DNA of 64,000 nucleotides from Phycisphaerales bacterium (GTDB lineage Bacteria; Planctomycetota; Phycisphaerae; Phycisphaerales; UBA1924). The position numbers and the translations under genes were made by a program. Positions 1 to 12,152 of the stretch are shown here, in pieces. Each line of letters opens with the position of its first letter. Within the stretch, counting starts at the first letter, position 1. Location: positions 1 to 64,000 of the forward strand of contig JADYXW010000090.1 of NCBI GenBank assembly GCA_020853975.1, written 5' to 3'. The notes below the pieces were generated by a model that saw only the letters and a list, made by a program, of their open reading frames with translations, had not been told where the DNA came from and ran no database searches.

Positions 1-3000
1 CCGCCCCCGCCGGTCCCGCCCCCGCCGGTCCCGCCACTCATCGGCGTGACCCGCAGGATGCGGCCGCCCGACAGGTCGACCGCGATGCGACCGACCGCCA
101 CGCCCTGCGATCCGTCGATCGGCATGAACGTGACCTGCCCGATCAGCACGTCCGGGGGGGCTCCCTCGACGTCGATGGTGTACGCCACGCCGCTGTCGTC
201 CACGATCTGGAGAGGCCGGTCGCCGATGATCGGCAGCGTGACGTTCACGCTGTTCGAGAGGTCGAGCTGGATCAAGTCGACGAACTTCACATCGGAGCCG
301 AAGCCCGAGTTGATGTTCAGCCCGTCGAGGCCGAGGTAGATGCCCGAGCGCGGATTGGTGTCGAAGTACGCCTCTTGGCTCGTGAGGAGGGCGCCGATCG
401 TGGAGCCGGGCGAGGTCGTGATGCTCGTCGAATCCCCGTAGACGTGGAAGCCCGTGCGGATCATCCCGATGTCGCCGTTCCCGCCCGAAACGCCGGACCG
501 GATGTTCACGATGCCGGCCCCGCGGCTGCCGCGCGGGTCGGCCGCGTCCTGGTCCATGCCGACGCCGCCCCGCACGTCGATGAGCGCGATCCGCCCACCA
601 ACCGCGAGGTTCAGGAAGTTCAGGTCGCCCTCGCCCGGGCCGCCCCCCACCACGGGGCTCATGCCGACGAAGAGCGTGCCCAGATCTCCCCCGATCTGGA
701 AGACCACGTCCGGAGGCGTCTGCTGCGTGTGCGGCGCGCCGAAGTCGGACCCCGCCGTGATGTTGTAGAGCGACCCGGAGATCGAGAACGTGCCGCCCTG
801 GAACGACAGCGAGTCGTCGTCGTTCTGCACGGTGTTGTACGTCTCGAGGGGAGAGGCATCCTCGCCCCCACCATCCACCAGCCCGGTGCCGACGCGGACC
901 GAGCCCACACTGCCCGAGAGCACCGTGATGGAGTTGCCCTCGCCCGAGTTGATGTCGGTGAAGCCGAAGCCGCCCGCGGAGCGGACGGCGCCCAGGGTCA
1001 CGGGCGCCATGCCGGTCACCACGACCGAGTACGGGGTGTTGCCCGTCGCGGTATCGTTCCCGTTCGGGTCGGACAGGACGAGGTAGTACACGCCGGGACC
1101 GGTGGGCTTGAAGCGGAGCTGGGTCGCGTTGAACCGCCCCGCCGTGAGGGGGAGTTCGGGCGCCGCGAGCGTCCGACCGTCCTGGTCCATAATGCGGAAG
1201 TAGGGCGAGATGTTCGGGAGCGAGTTCGCGCCCTCGACCACGACCTCCGAGGTGCCGTCGACCGCGAACGCGAAGACGTCCGCGCGGTCCTCGCCGTTGA
1301 ACAGGTCCACGCCCGAGAGCTCGCCCCTCAGGTGCACGCCGCCGGACACCGACCCGATGAACTCCGCCCCGATGAGGGTGTCGTTCCGCAGGTAGTTGCT
1401 CAGGCCAAACAGCACGCCCTGGTCGGAGTTGCGGAAGAGGTCCGCGGCGTTCCGCGCGACGAAGTTCGTCGCGTTCATCTGGTTCCGCGTCATCTGGAGC
1501 GCGGTGGTGCCCGTCGTGCCCGTCCCGAAGTTGCGCTCCTTCTCCCAATAGTTGAAGACGTCGCGCGCGGGCCGTGTCGTCGGAGAGTTCAGATCGCCGA
1601 CCACCGTCACGTCCATCAGCATGCGCCCGCCGACGAGGATTTCGCCAACCGTGCGCCCGACCGTGAGCGAGCCGTTGGTCTTGTTCACGGCGTCGAGCTG
1701 GATGTCGGGCGGGGGCTGGAAGTCGGGGTCGGGGGCCCACATGCCGGCGTCGCTGCCCACCGCCAGGTAGCCCAGGTCGCCGTCCACGCTCAGCGAGCCC
1801 ACGAGGTACCCGATGTTCACCCGCTGCGCGGCGCCCGCGATGCTCGACGAGCCGTGCACCACGCCGTGGATCATGATGCTGTTGATGTCGCCATCGACGA
1901 AGATGCCCTGGTTGGGGTTCGTGAACCCGGAGATGACCGGGTTGGCCGCGCCCGCGGCGTTGCCGTTCGGGTTGTAGTTGTTCAACGGGCGGACGAACGG
2001 CGAGCCGATGATCACCGAGCCCGGGCCGCCCGGCAGCCCCGCGACCTCCGCCTGATTGTTCTGCACGCGCAGGACGTAGCCGAAGCCCTTGCCCTCGAAG
2101 TCGTCGTACAGCCCCTCCAGCCCGTCGGCCAGCGTGAACGCGAACTGCCCGTCCCACGTGTCCGCGTCCTGCGGCTGCGTCGTGGACGCGCTGACCGTTC
2201 CCCCCCACATCGACAGCGCCGTGCGCGAATCCGTTCCCGTGAGCCGGATCGCGCCGATGCCGTCGTTGAAGTCCGGGATGCCGTCGTCGTTCAGGTCGAC
2301 CAGCAGGCCCTGCCCGCCGGGCAGAGTTCCGGTCCGGAGCGTCTGCACCATGTCCCGGCCGTACAGATCCGTGAGCGTCACGCTCGCGCCCACCGGCCCC
2401 GCCAGCGTGATGCGCGCGCCGAAGTCCGCCGGGATCGTCGGTGCGAAGACCGCCGGCGGGATGTCGAACGCCAGGTTGTCGAGCTGGAAGTCGGGCCGGC
2501 CGGAAACGTTCGAGAGCGCCCGCACGCGGATCGTGTCGAAGCCGGGGTTGTTCGCCGGCGCGTCAAACGTGAAATCGCCCACGCCCTGGTTCGGGTTGCC
2601 GTTCTGGATCGCAGCCCGGATCTGGTTGCCCGTGAACGTCGCGACGATGTTGTTGTTGGAGAGCAGTTCCACCACGTGCAGGTCGGGCAGGATCCCGGTC
2701 ACGTCCGTCACCGGGCCGCCGGGCACGTTGTTGGGCCTGACCGTAAACCGCACCGTCCGCGCCTGGATCGGCACCGTCGGGTTGTCCGCGTCGTCCCAGA
2801 GGCGGAACGCAAAGAACTCGCCGGCGCGATCCATCGAGATCTTCATCCAACGGTCGTTGGTCTGTCCGCCCGTCGCCAGGGGCTCTACCGCAAAGTCCTG
2901 GGGGGGCGCGATGGCGTGAAGCACCTGGATCTGCGACTCGGCGTAGAACTGACCGGAGCCGCGGGCCCCGGGGGGCTGCTGGTCGAACGACTCGGTGACC

Positions 3001-3275
3001 GTCTGTCCCGTCTGATTCTGCTGCGCCTCGCCGCTCCGGATCAGGTGCGGGATCACGTAGGCGAAGTAGCCCGTGACCTGCCCGATGCCCGTGTTCGGGT
3101 CCACCGAATCCGCCGTCACGGTCAGCGTGAACAGCAGCTCTCGCTTCTCGAGCTGGTCCATCGAGGGGACTTCGGCAAGGCCCGCCCACGCCGCCAGGCG
3201 GCTGAAGAGCCCGGGCTTCTTGCCATTGTCGTGAGTGCGGACGACGGACTTGCTGCTCACGCGAGATTGAACCAT
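1..3275 (-). CDS. Large secreted/surface protein with N-terminal LEPR-XLL-like motif (C-terminus truncated by window start)
   Basis: Manual minus-strand translation is open from the ATG at 3275 to the window edge: MVQSRVSSKSVVRTHDNGKKPGLFSRLAAWAGLAEVPSMDQLEKRELLFTLTVTADS... The 'LEKRELL' resembles the planctomycete LEPR-XLL motif. The remainder is Gly/Asp/Asn-rich beta-type sequence ending in Gly/Thr repeats. The frame is absent from the ORF track because its stop lies outside the window. Confidence 0.8.
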   Translation of the reverse strand, partial: MVQSRVSSKSVVRTHDNGKKPGLFSRLAAWAGLAEVPSMDQLEKRELLFTLTVTADSVDPNTGIGQVTGYFAYVIPHLIRSGEAQQNQTGQTVTESFDQQPPGARGSGQFYAESQIQVLHAIAPPQDFAVEPLATGGQTNDRWMKISMDRAGEFFAFRLWDDADNPTVPIQARTVRFTVRPNNVPGGPVTDVTGILPDLHVVELLSNNNIVATFTGNQIRAAIQNGNPNQGVGDFTFDAPANNPGFDTIRVRALSNVSGRPDFQLDNLAFDIPPAVFAPTIPADFGARITLAGPVGASVTLTDLYGRDMVQTLRTGTLPGGQGLLVDLNDDGIPDFNDGIGAIRLTGTDSRTALSMWGGTVSASTTQPQDADTWDGQFAFTLADGLEGLYDDFEGKGFGYVLRVQNNQAEVAGLPGGPGSVIIGSPFVRPLNNYNPNGNAAGAANPVISGFTNPNQGIFVDGDINSIMIHGVVHGSSSIAGAAQRVNIGYLVGSLSVDGDLGYLAVGSDAGMWAPDPDFQPPPDIQLDAVNKTNGSLTVGRTVGEILVGGRMLMDVTVVGDLNSPTTRPARDVFNYWEKERNFGTGTTGTTALQMTRNQMNATNFVARNAADLFRNSDQGVLFGLSNYLRNDTLIGAEFIGSVSGGVHLRGELSGVDLFNGEDRADVFAFAVDGTSEVVVEGANSLPNISPYFRIMDQDGRTLAAPELPLTAGRFNATQLRFKPTGPGVYYLVLSDPNGNDTATGNTPYSVVVTGMAPVTLGAVRSAGGFGFTDINSGEGNSITVLSGSVGSVRVGTGLVDGGGEDASPLETYNTVQNDDDSLSFQGGTFSISGSLYNITAGSDFGAPHTQQTPPDVVFQIGGDLGTLFVGMSPVVGGGPGEGDLNFLNLAVGGRIALIDVRGGVGMDQDAADPRGSRGAGIVNIRSGVSGGNGDIGMIRTGFHVYGDSTSITTSPGSTIGALLTSQEAYFDTNPRSGIYLGLDGLNINSGFGSDVKFVDLIQLDLSNSVNVTLPIIGDRPLQIVDDSGVAYTIDVEGAPPDVLIGQVTFMPIDGSQGVAVGRIAVDLSGGRILRVTPMSGGTGGGGTGGG

Positions 3276-3796
3276 GACTACTCCTCGATCTGTTTCGCCA
3301 TCCGGCAGGACGGCCAACATCCATGCTCCCCGATCCTGCGAGCCTCACGCCAGCGGGCCGCGGCTTGCTTCCGCGTCCGCCACGTGCTGTCCCGCATGAC
3401 CGCGGCTGGTAGCGTGCGACACACGACTTGCGTGGTCTCACGCCCCACATTTCCACGCGTCGCCGGTGGCGACTGGCGCGGCGTGTGCTCCCCGGTCCCC
3501 GGGCTCGCGCCCAGTCCCCGAGAAACTTCACACCAGAGTACCGACCTTCCCGCCAACTTACAACTCGGGGGGCTCACAGATACCTGCCAGACTCCATCCC
3601 CCGGTAGTTCTGTAAACGTTCGGGTTGCTCGATTCGGGCGCCTCTCCGGTGCCTTCGCTGTACGCGGCCCAGCCCCGCCGGTTGCGGCGGAGCCTGGGTA
3701 CGGTCTCATAGCCCAACCTCGTCCGCAAACATCTTCCCCCTTAGCCCGAAACCGACCCCGCCTCGGCCCGAAAGCTGGATAGCACCGCCTCGTTCC

Positions 3797-4624
3797 ATGG
3801 CCACCATCCTGCCCCAACTCCCCGACCCCGACGCGCTCGCCGCGTTCGCGACCCAGCCCTGGCCTTGGCTGTGCCTTGCGCTCGTGGGCGCCGTGCTGCT
3901 CTTCGGGGGCGAAAGGCTCCTGAGGCCGGGCGCCGTCGTGCTCGCCGTCGGCCTCGGCTCGATCGGCGGGGGCCTGCTGGCCTCGCGCATCGCCCCCAGC
4001 GGCATCGCCGGAGCGCCCTCCTGGCTCGTAGGCGGCATCGCCGGCGTTGTTCTGGGTGTGGTCGTCGCGGCGGCGCTCTGGAGAGCCGCCGTCGCCGCCG
4101 CTTCCTGCGCCGTTGTCGCGATCGCGTGCGTGCTTGGCACCGCTGTGCACCTTGGCCTCGGCGCCGAAACGGTGCAGCCGTCGGAAGAGGCCTTGGCTGC
4201 GTACACGGACACCGCACGGGGAAGCCTGATGTCCAGCGATCCCGACGCCGCGGCGCTGCGCGTCGCCAGCCGTCGCGCCGCCGCCATCACCGGCGCCGAA
4301 GCCGCCCGGGCGTGGTCGAGCCTTCCCGCCGAGAGCCGCGCGTCGCTCGCCGGCTCGTTGATCTTGGGTGGCTTGGCGGGCCTGCTTGTCGGCGGCCTGA
4401 TGCCCCGCGTCAGCGGCGCCGCCATGACCGCCGCCACGGGCGGTGCGGTGCTGCTGGGCTCACTCGCCGCACTCTGGAACTCCCAGGGTTGGCAGGTGCC
4501 CATGCACCCCTCCGCCGGCGTGGTGCTCGCCGCCTGGGCCGGTGTCACGCTCGTCGGCCTCACCTCACAGATCGCGATGAGCCGGAAGAAGGCACCCGCA
4601 CCAGCTCCGGCCACGGCAGCGTAG
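3797..4624 (+). CDS. Conserved hypothetical multi-pass membrane protein
   Basis: ORF of 275 aa with several hydrophobic Ala/Gly/Val/Leu segments (LCLALVGAVLLFGGERLL, WLVGGIAGVVLGVVVAAALW, ILGGLAGLLVGGLMP). Confidence 0.6.
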   Translation: MATILPQLPDPDALAAFATQPWPWLCLALVGAVLLFGGERLLRPGAVVLAVGLGSIGGGLLASRIAPSGIAGAPSWLVGGIAGVVLGVVVAAALWRAAVAAASCAVVAIACVLGTAVHLGLGAETVQPSEEALAAYTDTARGSLMSSDPDAAALRVASRRAAAITGAEAARAWSSLPAESRASLAGSLILGGLAGLLVGGLMPRVSGAAMTAATGGAVLLGSLAALWNSQGWQVPMHPSAGVVLAAWAGVTLVGLTSQIAMSRKKAPAPAPATAA

Positions 4625-4757
4625 GTCCGCGGGCACCTCCCCCGACCTGAAGCGACGCCTCCGGCACAGACCCCGCCTGCCGCACCAGGACAAACCACCT
4701 CCGCCGCACCCCAAGTGTGCGCCGTTGAATCCGGCTGCGATCAACCATCCGACGTGC

Positions 4758-6431
4758 TCAGTGCCCTTCAGCGGTCACCGCCGCGGCTCCCGACACCTTC
4801 GCGGCGTCAAAGGCGTGGCCCATGGCCCACCCACCCACCGCCGAAAGCACCAGCACCCCCACCGCCGCGATCACCGCGCCGGCTGCCCGCGACCTGAACG
4901 GCGCGAGCACCGGTGCGGGCGTGCCCTCGTCCCTGCTCTCAAGCAGTGGCGTGAAGGCGAGCCTCAGGTAGTAGAACGCCGCGATCGCGGAGTTGAGTCC
5001 CAATACGACCACCAGCGTGATCTGCCCGGCCGCGATGCCGGAGGTGAACAGGGGCAGCTTCCCGAAAAAGCCGAGCAGGGGCGGGAGCCCCAGCAGACTC
5101 AGGGAGCACACCACCATCGTCCAGCCCAGCAGCGGGTGGCTCGCACACAGGCCGCGCAGATCATCCAGCGTCTCGACCTCGATGCGCTCACCCTCCGCGT
5201 CCGTCCCACGCTCGAGCGCCGCAAGGACCGCGAAGGTGCCCGCATTCATCACGCCATAGGCCAGCAGGTAGAAGAGCACCGCCGACACCCCGCTGGTGGA
5301 CGCGGAGTCGCCCGGCCCGGCCAGCACACCGACGAGCATGTACCCGGAGTGAGCGATCGACGAATACGCGAGCATCCGCTTCACGCTGCGCTGCAGGAGC
5401 GCGAGCACGTTTCCGATCGTCATCGTCAGCGCCGCGATGACCCAGATCATGAGCCACAGCAGGTAGGGCAGTCGCTTGCCGGTGCCCTGCACCAGGGGGT
5501 CCGCGGAGACTGCGTGCAGCAGCGAGCCCACGCCCGACTCGGCGTGCGAATAGCCCCAGCCCACCGCGGCACACAGGAGCAGGATGGCGATGAATCCGGC
5601 GGTCTTGGGCACAAACGCCAGGAAGCCCGAGACCTGCGGCGCCGCGCCCTCGTACACGTCGGGCGTGTAAAAGTGCATCGGGGCCGCCGCGATCTTGAAG
5701 CACAGGCCCAGGATGCTCACGACCATGCCCAGCAGCGTGATCGTGTTCAGCCCGCCCGTGCTGATCGAGTGCGCGATCGCGTTGAGGTTCGTCGTCCCCG
5801 TGCCGCCATACACCAGCGCGAACCCGTACAGGAACACCGCCGCCCCCAGCGCGCCCAGGAAGAAGTACTTCACGCCCGCCTCGCGGCTGCGGTTCCGCGA
5901 AGTCGAGATCGCCACCATGATGTAGGTCGGAAGGCTCGTCAGCTCCAGCGCCAGGAACAGCCAGATCAGGTCGTCCGCGCTCGCGCAGAGCATCAGCCCC
6001 GTCAGCGAGAACAGATAGAACGCGTAGAACTCCGCGCGGTTGCTGCGGAGCGGGTCAAACCCCGCGCGGCCCGACGCGATCTTCGCCTCGTCCGAGCGGT
6101 CCACCGTCCCCGCCAGGGGCAGCAGCAGCAGCGCGCCGACCAGCGCGATCACCGCCTTGGCGTACGGCGCCAGCTCGGGCAGCAGCACCTGCCCCATCTC
6201 TGGAGTCATCGCGTGGCTGAACACGACGCCCGAGAGCGGGCACGACGCGTCCCCCGATGCGCGGGGCGTGCTTACCACCGCCAGGAACCCCGCGACGAGC
6301 ACCGAAAGGCCCGCGACCACCGCGGACGACTTCCTCGCGCGAAGGCTCTTCGAGAGTCCCAACACCATCACCACGCACGTGGCGACGAAGAGCACGATCT
6401 CCGGATACAGGAACGCCAGACGCTCCGTCAT
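4758..6431 (-). CDS. nuoN: NADH-quinone oxidoreductase subunit N
   Basis: Translation is NuoN-like (LALELTSLPTYIMVA, VKYFFLGALGAAVFLYGFALVYGGTGTTNL, KRMLAYSSIAHSGYMLVG). Start overlaps the nuoM stop (ATGA). Confidence 0.95.
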   Translation of the reverse strand: MTERLAFLYPEIVLFVATCVVMVLGLSKSLRARKSSAVVAGLSVLVAGFLAVVSTPRASGDASCPLSGVVFSHAMTPEMGQVLLPELAPYAKAVIALVGALLLLPLAGTVDRSDEAKIASGRAGFDPLRSNRAEFYAFYLFSLTGLMLCASADDLIWLFLALELTSLPTYIMVAISTSRNRSREAGVKYFFLGALGAAVFLYGFALVYGGTGTTNLNAIAHSISTGGLNTITLLGMVVSILGLCFKIAAAPMHFYTPDVYEGAAPQVSGFLAFVPKTAGFIAILLLCAAVGWGYSHAESGVGSLLHAVSADPLVQGTGKRLPYLLWLMIWVIAALTMTIGNVLALLQRSVKRMLAYSSIAHSGYMLVGVLAGPGDSASTSGVSAVLFYLLAYGVMNAGTFAVLAALERGTDAEGERIEVETLDDLRGLCASHPLLGWTMVVCSLSLLGLPPLLGFFGKLPLFTSGIAAGQITLVVVLGLNSAIAAFYYLRLAFTPLLESRDEGTPAPVLAPFRSRAAGAVIAAVGVLVLSAVGGWAMGHAFDAAKVSGAAAVTAEGH

Positions 6432-8191
6432 TGGGCGCCCTCCCCGTGGGTCTTGGCCGGGTTCGTGGGCTGCGGCGCGTGCCTGGCCGGCGCCGGGGTC
6501 GCCCCCTGCGACCGCAGAGGCGTCCGCACCACAGCCACCGTCTGATCAACCGATCCCTGAACCGCCTGCATCAGTGGCTTCGGATACACGCCGAGAACAA
6601 CGCACAGCACCGCCAGCGGCACCAGCGTCGCGATCTCTCGCCCCGAAAGGTCCGTGGGCAGGCCGTGAGCGTGCTCGTCTTCAGTCCCATGCCCGCCCGA
6701 GCCGTGCGACGCCCCGTGCCCGGAATGCTCGGCGTGCCCCGCCGAGTGCCCGTGCGGCGTCTTGAGCGGCCCCCAGACGACCTTCCCCACCATGTAAAGA
6801 AGGTACATCGCCGCGATGATCATGCCCGTGCCGGCGATCATCGCGAACCACGGCCCGAGGGCGCCGGGGGTCGCCGCCGCGACCGGCTCGATGTCGCTCC
6901 CCCACGCCCCCGAGCCCCACGAACTCGACGCCTGGAACGCGCCCAGCAGGCACAGGAACTCGCTTACAAAGCCGTTGAGCCCGGGCAGACCGACCGACGC
7001 CATGGTGAAGAACACCATGAAGGTGGCCCAGACCGGCATCTTCGCGGCCAGCCCGCCGAGCTGGTTCATGTCCCGCGTGTGGTACCGCTCGTAGATCATG
7101 CCGATGAGCAGGAACAGCGCGCCCGTCGACAGGCCGTGGTTGACCATGTAGAGGATCGAGCCGGTGATTCCGGTGTTGTTGAGCGCGAACATGCCGAGCA
7201 TGCAGAAGCCCAGGTGCGCGACCGAGGAGTACGCCACCAGCTTCTTCACGTCGGTCTGTACCCAGCAGATCAGCCCGCCGTAGATGATGCCCACCACGCA
7301 CAGCATCGACAGGTGGGGCGCATAGGTCGCCACCGCCTCTGGCACCATCGGGAGCGCAAACCTGTAGATCGCGTACGTGCCCAGCTTGAGCAGGACGCCG
7401 GCGAGGATCACCGACCCCGCCGTCGGGGCTTCCGTATGGGCGAGCGGCAGCCATGTGTGGACGGGGAACAGGGGCACCTTGACCGCGAAGCCCGCCATCA
7501 GGGCCAGCAGCACCCAGGCCTGCTCGCCGGCCGACATGAGCTGCCCCGCGGTGATCAGCGTCGAGACGTCGAACGTCCAGGTCCCCAGCAGCTCGTGCTG
7601 CGACAGGATGACCGCCGGCACCGAGGCCCGGTCCAGGGTCGCGTTGAACCACGTCACATAGACCAGCCCCGCGAGGGCCACGACCGAGCCCGTGAACGTG
7701 AACAGGAAGAACTTGATGGCGGCCCTGCGCCGGTTGGTCGAGCCCCACAGGCTGATCAGGATGAACATGGGGATCAGGGTGAACTCGAAGCAGATGTAGA
7801 AGAGGATCACGTCCCGGGCCGCGAACACGCCCGCCATCGCCGCCTGCAGCACCACCAGCCAGGCGTAGTAGGTGCGCACGCGCGTCGTGATCGCGGTCGA
7901 CGACGCCAGGACGCACACCGGCCCCAGGAGCCCGGTGAGCAGGATCAGCACCATCGACACGCCGTCCGCGCCCAGCGAGAGGTTCACCCCGAGCCCCTCG
8001 AACCACGCGAGGGACATCCCGAGCTGGGCCCGCGAGGAGAACGACCAGTCGAACACGGTCGCCGCGTAGCACGCGACGACGAGCTGCGTCAGCGTCCCCA
8101 GGAGCGCGATGGTCTTCGCGCGCGCCTCCGGGGCCAGGGCGATAAGCACCGCCGACACGAGGGGAATCAGGATCGCCGCCATCAGCAGCAC
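6428..8191 (-). CDS. nuoM: NADH-quinone oxidoreductase subunit M
   Basis: NuoM signatures: FICFEFTLIPMFILISLWG, FPVHTWLPLAHTEAPTAGSVILAGVLLKLGTY, KKLVAYSSVAHLGFCMLG. Contains a His-rich insertion near the C-terminus. Confidence 0.95.
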   Translation of the reverse strand: MLLMAAILIPLVSAVLIALAPEARAKTIALLGTLTQLVVACYAATVFDWSFSSRAQLGMSLAWFEGLGVNLSLGADGVSMVLILLTGLLGPVCVLASSTAITTRVRTYYAWLVVLQAAMAGVFAARDVILFYICFEFTLIPMFILISLWGSTNRRRAAIKFFLFTFTGSVVALAGLVYVTWFNATLDRASVPAVILSQHELLGTWTFDVSTLITAGQLMSAGEQAWVLLALMAGFAVKVPLFPVHTWLPLAHTEAPTAGSVILAGVLLKLGTYAIYRFALPMVPEAVATYAPHLSMLCVVGIIYGGLICWVQTDVKKLVAYSSVAHLGFCMLGMFALNNTGITGSILYMVNHGLSTGALFLLIGMIYERYHTRDMNQLGGLAAKMPVWATFMVFFTMASVGLPGLNGFVSEFLCLLGAFQASSSWGSGAWGSDIEPVAAATPGALGPWFAMIAGTGMIIAAMYLLYMVGKVVWGPLKTPHGHSAGHAEHSGHGASHGSGGHGTEDEHAHGLPTDLSGREIATLVPLAVLCVVLGVYPKPLMQAVQGSVDQTVAVVRTPLRSQGATPAPARHAPQPTNPAKTHGEGAQ

Positions 8192-8204
8192 GTCAGGCTC
8201 CTCT

Positions 8205-10529
<2,325 letters not shown>

Positions 10530-10544
10530 GAGTCGTCCCGGGGC

Positions 10545-10898
10545 TCAGCCCTTTAGGTCCTGCCATTCCTCGGCGTTCAGGCTCTCCTTGCGTCGGAAGA
10601 GCAGCACCACAAGCGCCAGCGCCATCGCGGCCTCCGCCGCCGCCACCGTCAGGATGAAGATCACCAGCGTCTGCCCCGTCAGATTCAGGTGATACCGCCC
10701 GAACGCGACCGCCGCCAGCCCCGCCGCCTGGAACATCAGCTCGGTGCAGAGGAACATGATGATCAGGTTCCGCCTGGTCACAAACCCGATGAGCCCGATC
10801 ACCAGCAACAGGGCCGAGACCAGCAGATAGTGAGCCAGCGTAGAGGCCGCCATCGGCGCGGGGGACCCCGCCTGGGCGAGTACCGCCATCAGGCTCAT
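10545..10898 (-). CDS. nuoK: NADH-quinone oxidoreductase subunit K
   Basis: 117 aa; GLIGFVTRRNLIIMFLCTELMFQAAGLAAVAF and AAAEAAMALALVVLLFR match NuoK, with the conserved TM Glu residues present. Confidence 0.94.
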   Translation of the reverse strand: MSLMAVLAQAGSPAPMAASTLAHYLLVSALLLVIGLIGFVTRRNLIIMFLCTELMFQAAGLAAVAFGRYHLNLTGQTLVIFILTVAAAEAAMALALVVLLFRRKESLNAEEWQDLKG

Positions 10899-11854
10899 GA
10901 CTCACCCCCGATCGGCCCGGTGACGTCCGAGATGCCCCCCGTCGTCTGGCCGAGCTTCTGCGCCTGCCGACGCTTCGCCTCTTCGTCCATTTCAACCTGC
11001 TTGCGGCTCAGCACCACCGCGCCCAGCATCGCCATCAGCAGAATCACACCCGCGATCTCGATCGCGCCCGGGTGCTCCCTCAGCAGGTTGAACCCCAGAG
11101 CCTCGACGTTGCTCACGGACAGCCCCTCGGGCCACTCCGCCCTCGGGATCTCCCGGAGCGACTCGCCCGAGGCCACGCGCACGACGCCCAAGGCCGTATC
11201 GATCTCGCGGACGGTCTCACCCTCGCGCAGCAGGCCCGCCACCCTCAGGGAGGTCTCGACCTTCCGGGGCATCTCGGCCAGCAGGGCCTGGTCGTCCGAG
11301 GCCCCGGGCGCGGGCAGCCTGTCCACGCCCCTGAAGAACAGCGTCGTCAGCACCGCGAGCAGCAGGAAACCGATCACCGACGCCGCCACGGGCTCCCGCG
11401 CTCGCGTGTCGTACGAAGCCAGCACCTCTGTCTGGTCTTCCTGCGGGGCCTGGGTCGCCAGCATGATCACGAACAGGTAGGTGATCAGGATCGCGCCCGC
11501 GTACACGATGATCAGCGCAAACGCCATGAACTCCGCCGATAGCAGCACGAACAGCCCGCCCGTGGAGATCACGGTCAGGATGAAGTACAGCGCGGCGTAC
11601 ACCGGCCTGGGGTGCGTGATCACCCTCAGCGCCGCCCCAACCCCGATCAGCGAAAAGATGTAGAAGTAGACGTTGGGCAGCACCGGCGCAAACTTGATGG
11701 CCAGCGCCAGCAGCGCCAGCCCGGCGATCAGCGCACCCGCCAGCGCCCCCAGCACCTGCGGCGAGCGCCCGCCCCTGGGCAGCGCCAGGCACACCGCCGC
11801 GCCGCCGAGCACGCAGAACCCGTACACGATGAAAGGGTGAATCAGTTCGCCCAA
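10895..11854 (-). CDS. nuoJ: NADH-quinone oxidoreductase subunit J (probable TTG start)
   Basis: LGELIHPFIVYGFCVLGGAAVCLALP...HPRPVYAALYFILTVISTGGLFVLLSAEFMAFALIIVYAGAILITYLFVIML is NuoJ-like. Overlaps nuoK by 4 bp. No ATG precedes the first TM helix in a sensible position; TTG at 11854 is inferred. Confidence 0.88.
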   Translation of the reverse strand: MGELIHPFIVYGFCVLGGAAVCLALPRGGRSPQVLGALAGALIAGLALLALAIKFAPVLPNVYFYIFSLIGVGAALRVITHPRPVYAALYFILTVISTGGLFVLLSAEFMAFALIIVYAGAILITYLFVIMLATQAPQEDQTEVLASYDTRAREPVAASVIGFLLLAVLTTLFFRGVDRLPAPGASDDQALLAEMPRKVETSLRVAGLLREGETVREIDTALGVVRVASGESLREIPRAEWPEGLSVSNVEALGFNLLREHPGAIEIAGVILLMAMLGAVVLSRKQVEMDEEAKRRQAQKLGQTTGGISDVTGPIGGES

Positions 11855-12152
11855 GTTCGATCCGTCCTGTGCGCGCCGCCTGACGCAACCCCGACGACGC
11901 CGGGGCAGTGAGCCGTCAGGATAGAAGCCGCGTGGCCCTTCTTCAACCGGCCTCCCGGCCGAGCGACAGGCGACGCGCGTCACTCCCTCCCCGTTTCCCG
12001 TACCCTCTCCTCGCGCGCCGCACTCCGAACCCGGGCACCCCGCACGCTTTGCGCTCGTGCGCCAATCTCCACGGACCGCCGCACGCCTCGCACGCCCCTC
12101 CACTACACTCCGGGCGGTGCCTCAAAGTCCCGCGCCCACATCTCCGGAGGAC

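Noticed and set aside
375-3782. 1135-aa plus-strand ORF rich in Arg, His, Val and Asp
   Set aside because: Antisense shadow of the minus-strand secreted protein (1-3275); low-complexity composition typical of high-GC antisense frames, no signal or domain.
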